Positions 43,541 to 51,901 of a DNA stretch of 64,000 nucleotides are shown here, piece by piece. The notes beneath the pieces are model-generated. The model made no database searches and was not told the DNA's origin. It was given only the letters and a program-made list of their open reading frames with translations. The stretch is from Halorubrum salipaludis (lineage in GTDB: Archaea; Halobacteriota; Halobacteria; Halobacteriales; Haloferacaceae), in NCBI RefSeq assembly GCF_002286985.1, contig NZ_NSKC01000005.1, positions 62,001 to 126,000 on the forward strand. Reading direction: 5' to 3'. The translations under genes were made by a program, and so were the position numbers. Position 1 is the first letter of the stretch. Every line of letters begins with the position of its first letter.

Positions 43541-44222
43541 TCGTAAGACATGAAAATCCTTTGTGAAATTTGAAGCAGCCGCTCAAGATACGTGCCCTGT
43601 ATTTTGCACTACGCTCTGAACACCATCCGAAACTGGTAGGAACCTTAGCAGTCAAATCGCAGGTATCATCAACCGGCTATTTAAGGCGAAGATGTATCTG
43701 AGGGATAGGATCTCAACAGATCCTACTCCCTGAATATTCAAAATGGATCTACCTGATTCCATGCCGGAAATAGAATCTTAATGACCGGGCTTTTGAAAGA
43801 TACGCTTGTTTATGTATATTATTCACTTTTTGTTTTAATATATAATGTGCCCCTGGAATAGAAATTATAAAAGAAACAATTCAGAACTCAAAAGCCAACA
43901 TTTCTGCTAAGAACATAATTATTACATATACATTTATCAAAAATAAACAGGCTCAAAACAGAACTTATCTTTATGTTGTTACGGGGTCCTCCTACATTCA
44001 CAGCAGTCGAAACACATGCGCATATCAGCACAACACTGCGATAGATTCGTTGTGTCAGCTGATCGGTGCGCTCACCACGGCTTGCTCGGCCAGTAATTGA
44101 GCACGCTCGACACACCATGTCAACCGAACTCAACAGTGTCAACTACAGCAATCGTATCGCCGTCAAGACAGAGCCCTTCGGAGCCACGGAGGAATCTAAT
44201 GACTAGAGCCGGAGCTGATAGT
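43541..44222. other. Long AT-rich non-coding stretch, no gene seen
   Basis: 682 bases. Possible short frames exist on both strands but lack any protein-like pattern. The part from 43,800 to 43,980 is especially AT-rich. It may hold a replication or transfer site of the element, or decayed genes; nothing specific is visible. Confidence 0.4.
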
Positions 44223-44390
44223 ATGTCAGAGTATACGCGACAGAACACCGACTTTATCTCACGCGTTCTCGCTCATGGCGACGAAGAAGCGCGGGCCTAC
44301 GCACTCGCGCTGCTTGCCAATAGCGGTTCTGTCGAAGCTATAGACGAAGTTCAAGCACAATTAGACGAGATCCGTAGGGAAGTACAGTAG
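44223..44390 (+). CDS. Small acidic protein beside the integrase
   Basis: 55 residues, MSEYTRQNTDFISRVLAHGD then a helical EEARAYALALLANSGSVEAI and a charged C-terminus. It is probably two or three helices. Convergent with the integrase gene (44475). Its position suggests an excision or integration helper, but no DNA-binding motif is clear. The open frame upstream to 44097 looks non-coding, so the ATG at 44223 is preferred. Confidence 0.55.
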   Translation: MSEYTRQNTDFISRVLAHGDEEARAYALALLANSGSVEAIDEVQAQLDEIRREVQ

Positions 44391-44474
44391 ACCACGGTAT
44401 TTCTGCAGCAATACGCCAGTAAAATGAGCTATCGACCCTATTCACTCTCTAATCGTAGACGTGTCAGTAGGTTG

Positions 44475-45719
44475 CTATTCCTCCGAGAGCGCCTCCGCGA
44501 ACTCGCGAGCGTCTTCGACAAGCTCGGGATTGTCGTCAACGAGTTCAGAGAACGCCCGAGACTGTTCGAGATCATCGAGGAGGCCGTTATTGTCTTTGAC
44601 GAAGCTAAAGACGGCTTCCCGAACCTCTCGCTCTTCCTCCTCGATCGCTCCGAGGGCACCGTATTCGAGCGGCTGGTTACACCAGACACACGTCGAATGC
44701 TCCCGGGGGGTCCGTTCGTGACACCGTGGACACTCGACCGGCCCGATGGGTTCGGTTTCCTCATCATCAACTTCCAGGCCGTGTATCCGCGCGTATTCGG
44801 AATCGGCCTCTCCGCCGAAGCGAGCGATGTAGTGGGCGGTTGCGTCGCTTCCTCGTTTACGCCCCTGTCGGTCCTCGATGCGCGCTTGACTCATCCCCTG
44901 CCGGGCAAGGTAGGTCGCGTTCGACTTTCGGAAGTTGGTCGGAGTGACTGGCTTCGTGACTCCCGCCCGCTCGGCGGGAGCCTTGAAGCAATTCTTGAAC
45001 TGCCGATAGCTGATATCCTCGGGCTTCGAAAGCTTCGACCACAGAGGAGCGCCCGGGTCGTCAGGTGCGGGGTGGTCGTTCATCCACCGCTGGACGTACG
45101 GAACACTCGGTACGAGGGAGACCGACCGCTGTCCGGTCTTTCCGTCGACACGGATCATAAGCCCGTGCTCGTGGTCGCTCACATCCCCGACTCTGAGATC
45201 GTGGAGTTCGCCGCTCCGCGCTCCCGAGTCGAACGCCATCGCGATGAGAGCCGCGTCACGGGTATTCATCGTCTCCTCGATCATCGGAAGGACGTCTTCC
45301 TTCCAGTCGAGCATATTCGACGGGTCCGGAACGGGATTATAGCTGTTCGAGGTACCAGACGGAACCCATTCGATTCCTGGCGGATATCCGTCACCCTCGT
45401 AGACCCGCTTACCGAGGACACGGAGTGCGGTCCGGTAGTCGCTGTTCGTATTTTCGTTGTCGTAGGTTCGGTTGATCCAACGGACGATATCCTCCGCAGC
45501 GGATCGGTCCTCGAACGCGTCAGCGAGACCGCCGACCTCCTCCGCCATGATGGTACAGTGGCGCAGGAGTTTGTTGTGTCGGTGGTCAGTATATTCCGAT
45601 TTCAGGAGGTCGATCCGGTCACTGAACGCGAGCAAGATCTCTTTATCTTCTTTTTTGATGTCACTAGACTTCTCGATTCTGTCTTGCAGATTTCTGATTT
45701 GCTTTCTGATATCTGGCAT
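44475..45719 (-). CDS. Tyrosine integrase of the element, with C-terminal zinc ribbon
   Basis: 414 residues. After an N-terminal helical and core-binding region the catalytic domain has R168 (DSGARSGELHDLRVGD), K194 (RVDGKTGQRSV), TPTNFRKSNATYLARQG (R264, with N262 where His is usual), a following RQGRKRGSDATAHY and the nucleophile Y297. Residues 330-347 form a zinc ribbon (CPRC and CVWC). The gene starts 52 bases from the right attachment site, as expected for the integrase that inserted the element into tRNA-Thr. Short attachment sites fit haloarchaeal SNJ2-like integrases (from memory). Confidence 0.9.
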   Translation of the reverse strand: MPDIRKQIRNLQDRIEKSSDIKKEDKEILLAFSDRIDLLKSEYTDHRHNKLLRHCTIMAEEVGGLADAFEDRSAAEDIVRWINRTYDNENTNSDYRTALRVLGKRVYEGDGYPPGIEWVPSGTSNSYNPVPDPSNMLDWKEDVLPMIEETMNTRDAALIAMAFDSGARSGELHDLRVGDVSDHEHGLMIRVDGKTGQRSVSLVPSVPYVQRWMNDHPAPDDPGAPLWSKLSKPEDISYRQFKNCFKAPAERAGVTKPVTPTNFRKSNATYLARQGMSQARIEDRQGRKRGSDATAHYIARFGGEADSEYARIHGLEVDDEETEPIGPVECPRCHERTPREHSTCVWCNQPLEYGALGAIEEEEREVREAVFSFVKDNNGLLDDLEQSRAFSELVDDNPELVEDAREFAEALSEE

Positions 45720-45770
45720 ATTCGGGATGCCCTATCTTTAATAAGTTGGACTTTGAACCTTGCGATTGTG

Positions 45771-45784
45771 TCTCTGCCCTGGCT
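45771..45784 (+). repeat. Right attachment site (attR)
   Basis: Matches the last 14 bases of tRNA-Thr (25119-25132) with one mismatch and restores the boundary between AT-rich element DNA and GC-rich host DNA. It is 52 bases beyond the integrase start. Confidence 0.7.
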
Positions 45785-45827
45785 CTTCTGCCGGACCGAC
45801 GCGAACCCGATGCGCCGCGGAGATCCG

Positions 45828-45835
45828 TTTATATT
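45828..45835 (+). promoter_or_regulatory. TATA-like box of the small membrane-protein gene
   Basis: TTTATATT ends 21 bases before the ATG at 45857. Confidence 0.5.
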
Positions 45836-45856
45836 CGTCCCCCGCGGATCCGGGGT

Positions 45857-46060
45857 ATGGATCGGATCGACGCCCTGCTTCTCGGCGTTTCCGGCGTCGT
45901 CGCCGCGCTCGTGTTCGCGGGCGCGCTGTCGGCCGGGGCGCTGTTCGGCTTCGACGAGTCCGCGGCCCGCCCGATCCGGCTGCTCGCCGCCGAGCCGCTG
46001 GCGTGGATCGTCGTCGCCGCGCTGCTCGTCGCCGTCGTCGGCCACGCGTACATCGAGTGA
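45857..46060 (+). CDS. Small two-helix membrane protein
   Basis: 67 residues, MDRIDALLLGVSGVVAALVF and a second hydrophobic segment LAWIVVAALLVAVVGHAYIE at the C-terminus. It is the first host gene after the integrated element. No family is recognised. Confidence 0.65.
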   Translation: MDRIDALLLGVSGVVAALVFAGALSAGALFGFDESAARPIRLLAAEPLAWIVVAALLVAVVGHAYIE

Positions 46061-46101
46061 CGGGTCTGCGCCGACCGGCAGCCGGATCGACTGCCGCTGC
46101 C

Positions 46102-46623
46102 TCACGCCTCGCTCGCTCCCTCGTCCGCGATCGCCCGGACGAGCGCGTCGAGCGCGGTCTCGACCGCCCCGCGCTTCACCGCGTCGCGGTCCCCGTCGAG
46201 GACGGCCCGCTCCGTCCGGACGAACGACTCCTGGGTCCCCCACGGCGCGGCGTGGGCCACGCCGACGTACACGAGCCCGACCGGCTTCTCGTCGGTGCCG
46301 CCGGTCGGCCCGGCGATGCCGGTCGTCGCGACCGCCCAGTCCGTGTTCGCCCGGTCGCGCGCGCCGGCGGCCATCTCGCGGACGACCGGGTCGCTGACCG
46401 CGCCGTGGGCGTCGAGCGACTCCCGGGACACCCCGAGCAGCTCGCGTTTGGCGTCGTAGGTGTACGTGACGAACCCCCGGTCGAAGTACGCGCTCGCGCC
46501 CGGCACGTCGGTCACGCGCGACCCCACGAGCCCGCCGGTCAGCGACTCCGCGGTCGCGAGCGTCTCCTCGCGGTCGGTCAGCAGGGCGTTGAGGCGCGCG
46601 GCGGCGTCGGTCGAATCGGCCAT
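46102..46623 (-). CDS. CinA C-terminal domain protein (nicotinamide-nucleotide amidase type)
   Basis: 173 residues. CinA C-terminal motifs are clear: LATAESLTGGLVGSRVTDVP, GASAYFDRGFVTYTYDAKRE, and TTGIAGPTGGTDEKPVGLVY. The domain deamidates nicotinamide mononucleotide in NAD recycling. The N-terminal molybdopterin-binding domain is absent here; a separate gene for it starts at 63533. The ATG at 46623 gives the usual domain start. Confidence 0.92.
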   Translation of the reverse strand: MADSTDAAARLNALLTDREETLATAESLTGGLVGSRVTDVPGASAYFDRGFVTYTYDAKRELLGVSRESLDAHGAVSDPVVREMAAGARDRANTDWAVATTGIAGPTGGTDEKPVGLVYVGVAHAAPWGTQESFVRTERAVLDGDRDAVKRGAVETALDALVRAIADEGASEA

Positions 46624-46682
46624 GGACCCCCTGCGGTCGACACGCCCCTGAGGTTTACGCCGCGGGGCGCCGAAGGACGACC

Positions 46683-47333
46683 GTGACCGACACCGACTGG
46701 GACGACCGGTTCGCGTCCGGGGAGTACCCGCGCGCCCCGGAGCCGTCACCCGTGCTGCGCTCGTACGAGCCCGCGATCCCCGACGGCCGCGCGCTCGACG
46801 TGGCCACGGGCACCGGCCGCAACGCGATCTACCTCGCGGACGCGGGGTACGCGGTCGACGCCCTCGACGCCTCCCGCGAGGGGCTCTCCATCGTCCGCGA
46901 GCGCGCCGCGGAGCGCGGCGTCGCGGACCGGGTCGAGACGATCCAGGCCGACGCCGGGACCTACGGCTTCCCGGCGGAGGCGTACGAGCTGATCGCGATG
47001 AGCTTCTTCCACGCGCTCGACCGGTTCGCGGACCTGACCGAGTCGCTCGCGCCCGGCGGCTACCTGTTCGTCGAGGGGCACCTGCGGTCGGCCGACGCGA
47101 CGCCCTCGGGACCGAGCAGCGACCGCTACCGGTTCGCGGCCAACGATCTCCTGCGCGCCGGACTCGGGCTGACCGTGCTGTACTACGACGAGACGACCGA
47201 GGAACGCCCCGGCGACCGCCGCCGCGCGACCGCCCGGCTGCTCGCGCGGCGGTCGCACGGCGGGCGGCAGACGTATCCGCCCCGTCCTGACGAGAGGGAC
47301 GATGACGGGTTCGCGGCGCGAACGGATGGCTGA
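46683..47333 (+). CDS. Class I SAM-dependent methyltransferase (TehB-like)
   Basis: 216 residues from a GTG at 46683. It starts DTDWDDRFASGEYPRAPEPS (the DxR..G.Y opening of tellurite-resistance-type methyltransferases). Motif I is ALDVATGTGRNAIYLADAGY, then VDALDASREGLSIV, and a strand ELIAMSFFHALDR. The substrate is unknown. A disordered Arg/Gly/Asp-rich tail follows and overlaps the next gene by eight bases. Confidence 0.85.
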   Translation: MTDTDWDDRFASGEYPRAPEPSPVLRSYEPAIPDGRALDVATGTGRNAIYLADAGYAVDALDASREGLSIVRERAAERGVADRVETIQADAGTYGFPAEAYELIAMSFFHALDRFADLTESLAPGGYLFVEGHLRSADATPSGPSSDRYRFAANDLLRAGLGLTVLYYDETTEERPGDRRRATARLLARRSHGGRQTYPPRPDERDDDGFAARTDG

Positions 47334-47928
47334 CGGCGACGCGCCCGGCGCGGCCCTCCGGAAACTGGTCGCGGAGGCGGTGGGCGTCGAGCGGATCGGC
47401 GTCGAGGAGGTCGGAGTCGAGGAATTCGACGCCGAGACGAGCGACGCCGAGACGAGCGATTCGGAAGCGATCGCCGCCGGCCTCGCCGAGCGCGGCGAGG
47501 ACCCGGGGCCGGCGGCTCGACTCCCCGAACTCGTCGCCTCGGGCGACAGCGTCGTCGGGGTCGTGCCTCGCGCCGACACCGCCCTCGCGCGGCGGGTGTT
47601 GGGGAACGGCGACGGCGACGGCGAGGGGCGGGGCGTTGCCCGCGAGGAGGGCCGGACCGTCCGCCTCGTCTTCACCGGGCGGGCCGCCGACCGACTGGCC
47701 GGCCCCTCGGGAGCCGTGATCCGGTCGGTCCTCGCCGAGCACGGGGTCGACGCGCACCGCCACGACGGCGACTCCCCGATCGGCGTGCTCCTCGTCGGCG
47801 ACCGGGCCGTCGTCGGGCTGTTCGACGACCGCGGGCTCGCCGCGCTGCTGTGGTCGGACGCGCCGGCGGTCCGGGAGTGGGCGGCCGCGACCTGCCGGCG
47901 CTACCTCGCCGCGGCCGAGCCGGCGTGA
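47326..47928 (+). CDS. Hypothetical two-part protein
   Basis: 200 residues from the ATG at 47326 (an in-frame ATG at 47302 is also possible). An acidic, repetitive segment (VEEVGVEEFDAETSDAETSD) precedes a compact domain with VVGVVPRADTALARRVLG and a C-terminal block VLLVGDRAVVGLFDDRGLAA followed by LLWSDAPAVREWA. I do not recognise it. The C-terminal block resembles ligand-sensing ends of some haloarchaeal regulators, but no HTH is evident. Co-transcribed with the methyltransferase. Confidence 0.65.
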   Translation: MADGDAPGAALRKLVAEAVGVERIGVEEVGVEEFDAETSDAETSDSEAIAAGLAERGEDPGPAARLPELVASGDSVVGVVPRADTALARRVLGNGDGDGEGRGVAREEGRTVRLVFTGRAADRLAGPSGAVIRSVLAEHGVDAHRHDGDSPIGVLLVGDRAVVGLFDDRGLAALLWSDAPAVREWAAATCRRYLAAAEPA

Positions 47929-48003
47929 GCGCGCACCGCGAGGACGCGCCGCGCCGTGAGAGCGCGCCGCATCGTTTTTGCACCCGTCCCGCGAAGGGAG
48001 GGT

Positions 48004-48270
48004 ATGAAGGCCCTGCTGCTGTTGGTCGCCGGAATCGGCGGACTGGTCCAAACGCTCGTCCCGCGGCGGGTCGTCCGCCTGTGGACGAAGGCGCTGTATC
48101 GAAACGCCGGAGAGGCCGAGCCCCGCGAGTGGGTCCACGTCGCCGCGCGCGCCGAGGGCGCCGTGCTCGTGCTCGCGGCGCTCGTCGGGCTGTACGGCGT
48201 CGCGACCGCCGAGGACGACGAGGGGGCTGCCGGCGACGCCGTCGAAGACACCGACGCCCTCGGGGAATAA
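48004..48270 (+). CDS. Small membrane protein
   Basis: 88 residues starting MKALLLLVAGIGGLVQTLVP. Two hydrophobic segments (2-19 and 54-70) flank a basic, Trp-containing middle, with an acidic tail. No family name is assigned. A T-rich box lies about 30 bases upstream. Confidence 0.7.
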   Translation: MKALLLLVAGIGGLVQTLVPRRVVRLWTKALYRNAGEAEPREWVHVAARAEGAVLVLAALVGLYGVATAEDDEGAAGDAVEDTDALGE

Positions 48271-48364
48271 GCGCGGAGAAGAGCCTTCTCGGACCGGCGT
48301 CTCGTGGAGGACCGTTTCGCGACCACCCGAACGTATTTGCACGGGGTCGTGGTATGGTATCGCA

Positions 48365-49546
48365 ATGTCGGACCCGCCCCTTCGTCCGCACGGGGAGCAC
48401 GACTCGGTCGTCCGGGTGTTACACGTCGACGACGAGCCGGCCTTCCTCGACCTCGTCGCCACCTACTTAGAGCGAATGGACGACGGGTTCGAGATCCGGT
48501 CGGAGACGGACGTTGACGCCGCGCTCGACGCGATCGAGTCCGGGGAGATCGACTGCGTAGTCAGCGACTACGAGATGCCCGGGACGGACGGATTGGCCTT
48601 CCTCGAACGCGTCCGCGAGCGCGATTCGGCGGTTCCGTTCGTCCTGTTCACCGGAAAGGGGAGCGAGGAGATCGCGAGCGAGGCGATCTCCGCCGGGGTC
48701 ACGGACTACATCCAGAAGCGCTCGGGGACCGACCAGTACACGGTGCTGGCGAACCGGGTCCGGAACGCGGTCGATCAGTCCCGCTCGCGAGCGGCGCTGG
48801 CGGCGAGCCAGGAGCGACTCTCGCGGTTCATCGAGCAGTCGCCGCTTGGGACGATCGAGTACGACGAGGCGTTCCGTATCGTTCGGGTGAACCCGGCGGC
48901 CGAGGAGATCCTCGGCTACTCGGAGTCGGAGCTGATCGGCGGGACGTGGACGCGCTTCGTCCCCGAAGAGCTCCACCGCCACGTCGCGGCGGTCGAACGG
49001 GAGCTCCTCTCGGACAAGGGGGGGTACCGGAGCGTCAACGAGAACGTGCGCGCCGACGGCGAGCGGATCCGCTGCGCGTGGCACAACCAGGTGGTGACCG
49101 ACCGGGACGGCGAGGTGATCCGCGTCTTCTCGCAGTTCGAGGACGTCACGGAGCAGGCGACCCGCAAGCGGGAGCTCGAGCGCACGAACGCCGTCCTGTC
49201 GACGGTGCTCGACACGCTCCCGGTCGGCGTGCTCGCCGAGGACGCCGACAGGCGGGTCATCCGCGTCAACCGCCGCCTGTACGACCTCCTCGGTCTCGAC
49301 GGGGACCCGTCGGCGGCGACCGGTCGCGACTGCGCGCGGCTCGCCGTCGAGATGAGCGAGCTGTTCGACGACCCCGAGTCGTTCGTCGAGGGGATCGAGG
49401 CGATCGTCGACGCGCGCCGACCCGTCGACGACGAGCGGATCGCGCTCGCCGACGGCCGCGTCCTCCTGCGGACGTACCGCCCGATCGACCTGCCTGACGG
49501 GCGCGGCCACCTGTGGGCCTACCGCGACGCGACCGACCGGGGGTAG
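48365..49546 (+). CDS. Response regulator with receiver and two PAS domains, no kinase
   Basis: 393 residues. Residues about 17-130 are a receiver: VLHVDDEPAFLDLV (acidic pocket), CVVSDYEMPGTDGLAFLERV with the phospho-accepting Asp, FVLFTGKGSEEIA and the Lys in YIQKRSGTDQY. Two PAS domains follow (about 145-270, ERLSRFIEQSPLGTIEYDEA; and 285-390, VLSTVLDTLPVGVLAEDADR). There is no His-kinase or ATPase domain, unlike most haloarchaeal PAS proteins. It probably passes a signal by protein contact. Confidence 0.9.
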   Translation: MSDPPLRPHGEHDSVVRVLHVDDEPAFLDLVATYLERMDDGFEIRSETDVDAALDAIESGEIDCVVSDYEMPGTDGLAFLERVRERDSAVPFVLFTGKGSEEIASEAISAGVTDYIQKRSGTDQYTVLANRVRNAVDQSRSRAALAASQERLSRFIEQSPLGTIEYDEAFRIVRVNPAAEEILGYSESELIGGTWTRFVPEELHRHVAAVERELLSDKGGYRSVNENVRADGERIRCAWHNQVVTDRDGEVIRVFSQFEDVTEQATRKRELERTNAVLSTVLDTLPVGVLAEDADRRVIRVNRRLYDLLGLDGDPSAATGRDCARLAVEMSELFDDPESFVEGIEAIVDARRPVDDERIALADGRVLLRTYRPIDLPDGRGHLWAYRDATDRG

Positions 49547-49567
49547 GAGCCGCTCACCGTCGCCCCA

Positions 49568-50194
49568 TCAGTCGTCGGTCAGGTACGCCCGGTCCGCCTC
49601 GGAGCGCTCGCCGGTCCGCAGCACGTGGCAGTCGCGGCACCGCGCCTCGTAGGACTCCTCGGCGCCGACGAGGATCGTCGGGTCGTCGACGTGGGCGGGC
49701 TCGCCCTCGATGAGCCGCTGGTTCCGGGAGGCGGGCTCGCCGCACTGCGAGCAGATCGCCTGCAGCTTGTCGACGTACTCGGCGGTCGCCATCAGCTCCG
49801 GGAGGGGCTCGAACGGCTCGCCGCGGAACGTCTGGTCGGTGCCGGAAACGATCACGCGGGTCCCGTTGTCCGCGAGAGCGTTGCACACCTCCACGAGCGC
49901 GTCGGAGAAGAAGTTCGCCTCGTCGATCGCGACGACCTCGGGGTACGGGTCGTCGTCGAGGATGTCGAGGGGACCGTCCCCCTCGTTGTCGACGACCGTC
50001 GCGTCCCACTGCCGGCCGTTGTGGGTCCCGATCGTCGTCTCGCCGTAGCGGTCGTCGACGGCGGGCTTGTACACCGCGACGGACTGACCAGCGATCTCCG
50101 AGCGCCGGAGCCGGCGGAGCAGCTCCTCCGTCTTCCCCGAGAACATCGATCCCGAAATGACCTCGATCCAGCCGGATCGAGTGATCGCGTGCAT
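49568..50194 (-). CDS. tdk: Thymidine kinase
   Basis: 208 residues. The P-loop WIEVISGSMFSGKTEELLRR, the acidic catalytic region VVAIDEANFFSD, the lasso/substrate region and the zinc pairs CSQC and CRDC are all present. It phosphorylates thymidine for salvage (type II, tetrameric class). Length is normal. Confidence 0.95.
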   Translation of the reverse strand: MHAITRSGWIEVISGSMFSGKTEELLRRLRRSEIAGQSVAVYKPAVDDRYGETTIGTHNGRQWDATVVDNEGDGPLDILDDDPYPEVVAIDEANFFSDALVEVCNALADNGTRVIVSGTDQTFRGEPFEPLPELMATAEYVDKLQAICSQCGEPASRNQRLIEGEPAHVDDPTILVGAEESYEARCRDCHVLRTGERSEADRAYLTDD

Positions 50195-50252
50195 GCCCTG
50201 ACGGGCACGAGCCAGCGACTAAACCGTTTCTCTCCCGGCCGGGCGCGGGGTC

Positions 50253-50708
50253 TCAGGCCCCGACCGCGAGCGCGACGAGCAACGCGGCGGTGACCACGTA
50301 GACCGCGGCGCAGAGCGCCCAGTCGCGCCGAATCCGCGAGAGCCGCTGGCGGGCGAGCCCCCGTGCTCGGGGCAGCGGAACGAGCGCGAAGAAGCCGACC
50401 ATCAACGCGAACATCGCGTGGCCCGCCACCGCCAGCGCGACGGCGGTGCCGACGCCGAGCGCGGTCTGAACCGCCGCGACGAGGCCGACGAACAGGAGCC
50501 CGGAGCCCACGCCGGCGACGTAGTGGACCCACGTCGCCAGCCGCTCCGGCGCCCGGTCGACCGGCGTGTCGGTGAGCACGCCCGCGGCGACCCGGGGCGC
50601 GGTCGTCCCCTCGGGGAGCCGAGGCATCACGCGGTCCATCGCGAGGGTCGCGAGCAGTCCGACGACCGGTCCGAGCGCGAGTCCGGACAGCAGCGAGAAC
50701 GCGGTCAT
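50253..50708 (-). CDS. Hypothetical four-helix membrane protein
   Basis: 151 residues with hydrophobic segments near 5-25, 62-84, 88-112 and 128-150. A basic loop (RARGLARQRLSRIRRD) lies before the last helix. The function is unknown. Confidence 0.72.
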   Translation of the reverse strand: MTAFSLLSGLALGPVVGLLATLAMDRVMPRLPEGTTAPRVAAGVLTDTPVDRAPERLATWVHYVAGVGSGLLFVGLVAAVQTALGVGTAVALAVAGHAMFALMVGFFALVPLPRARGLARQRLSRIRRDWALCAAVYVVTAALLVALAVGA

Positions 50709-50755
50709 CGATCGAACGTACGGTCCCGAGCGGTTTCAGTCCCCCGCCGGGTCTC

Positions 50756-51811
50756 CTACCCGTCTACCGGGTCACCGCCGATCACGACCCGCGAAACGTC
50801 GGCGGCGCCCGCCCGCCTGACGATCGCGCGGACGAGGTCGTGCGCACCAGCGAGGTTGTCGGAGTCGCCGTCGAGGACCAGCAGGTCGGCGTCGGCGCCC
50901 TCCGCCACCACGCCGCGGTTCAGCCCCGCGATCGCCGCGCCGTTCACCGTCGCCATCCGCAGGATCTCGCGGGCCGGGAGGTCGGAGAGCTTCGCGGCGA
51001 ACTCCATCTCGCGGAACATCGACGGCGAGTCGAGCATGACGTTGTCGGTGCCGAGCGCGACCGTCGTCCGCTCGGCGAGGTCGCGGATCGGCGGCACGCC
51101 GACGTTCGTCACGAGGTTCGAGCGCGGGCAGACCGCCACGGGCGTCCCGCGGTCCGCGAGCCGTTCGAGGTGGATCCCCTCGGCGTGGACCATGTGGACG
51201 AGGAAGTCGGGGTCGAGATCCATCGCGGCGTTGATGTCGTCCGCGTCGCGCTCGCCGGCGTGGATCCCGAACAGCTTGCCGGCCTCGCGGGTCTCCGAGC
51301 GCACCGCGTCGAAGTCGGCGTCGCGGGCGCCGGAGGCGCCGTACCCGTCCGCGACCGAGAGCACGTCCGGGTCGTCTCGGCCGAGGACGACGGGGTCGAT
51401 CGCGCGCTCGCCGAAGTCGACGCCCTCGCCCGCGACCGCGTCGCGGAGCGCGGCGACCCCCTCGACACCGCCCTCGCGGAACTCGAGGAAGGTTCCGGTC
51501 CCGGTCGACTCCATGTACCGGAGGCTCCGCGCCATCGCGGCGACCTTCTCCTCGCGGCTGGCCTCGCGCAGGAGCCGGTGTTTGAGCCCGTCCGGCGGCG
51601 CGACCAGCTCGTCGAGCGAGAGCCCCTCGCCGGCCTCCTTGGCGATCGAGTCGCCGATGTGCGTGTGGGCGTTGACGAACGCCGGGAGGATCACGTCGTC
51701 GCTCTCGACGGACTCCTCTTCGATCCGAACGATCTCGCCGTCGGCGACCACGACCCGTCCCTCGATCGGTTCGAACTCCGGACCGACGAGAACGGTCCCT
51801 TCCAAGTGCAT
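50756..51811 (-). CDS. Amidohydrolase (adenosine/chlorohydrolase-like)
   Basis: 351 residues. Metal motifs: ILPAFVNAHTHIGDS, LFGIHAGERDADDI, FLVHMVHAEGIHLERLADRG and VALGTDNVMLDSPSMFREME. The C-terminus (GADADLLVLDGDSDNLAGAH) completes the composite domain. The arrangement fits the cytosine deaminase/TRZ-ATZ branch acting on cyclic amidines. The substrate is unknown. It differs clearly from the family 3 amidohydrolase at 15713. Confidence 0.9.
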   Translation of the reverse strand: MHLEGTVLVGPEFEPIEGRVVVADGEIVRIEEESVESDDVILPAFVNAHTHIGDSIAKEAGEGLSLDELVAPPDGLKHRLLREASREEKVAAMARSLRYMESTGTGTFLEFREGGVEGVAALRDAVAGEGVDFGERAIDPVVLGRDDPDVLSVADGYGASGARDADFDAVRSETREAGKLFGIHAGERDADDINAAMDLDPDFLVHMVHAEGIHLERLADRGTPVAVCPRSNLVTNVGVPPIRDLAERTTVALGTDNVMLDSPSMFREMEFAAKLSDLPAREILRMATVNGAAIAGLNRGVVAEGADADLLVLDGDSDNLAGAHDLVRAIVRRAGAADVSRVVIGGDPVDG

Positions 51812-51901
51812 ACCCGAGGGTCTCCGTCGCGGGAGTAAAAGGTCACGACAGGGGCACGAACGGTCAGGTCGCGCCTCCTCGTCCGTCGCCTCACTCCCCG
51901 A

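Larger units (their letters stand above)
25133..45784. mobile_element. Integrative element of about 20.7 kb in tRNA-Thr, carrying defence genes
   Basis: Bounded by the tRNA-Thr 3' end and a 14-bp near-repeat at 45771-45784, with a tyrosine integrase (44475-45719) next to the right end. Base composition falls sharply inside: parts of hsdS, 40.3-44.2 kb and most intergenic stretches are AT-rich, whereas flanking DNA is strongly GC-rich. Contents are a large HTH protein, type I restriction-modification, a methylase/HEPN-like/CARF operon, an Mrr remnant, a GmrSD-like enzyme, a protease and two recombinases. No capsid, portal or terminase gene is seen, so an integrative plasmid or defence island is likelier than a complete provirus. 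Confidence 0.8.

Noticed and set aside
43888-44142. Open frame of 84 codons on the minus strand in the AT-rich gap
   Set aside because: Composition and residue pattern look random, there is no motif, and it overlaps no conserved neighbour context.
25133-45784. Element considered as a complete provirus
   Set aside because: No capsid, spike, portal, terminase or packaging ATPase gene could be seen; the content is defence and recombination genes.
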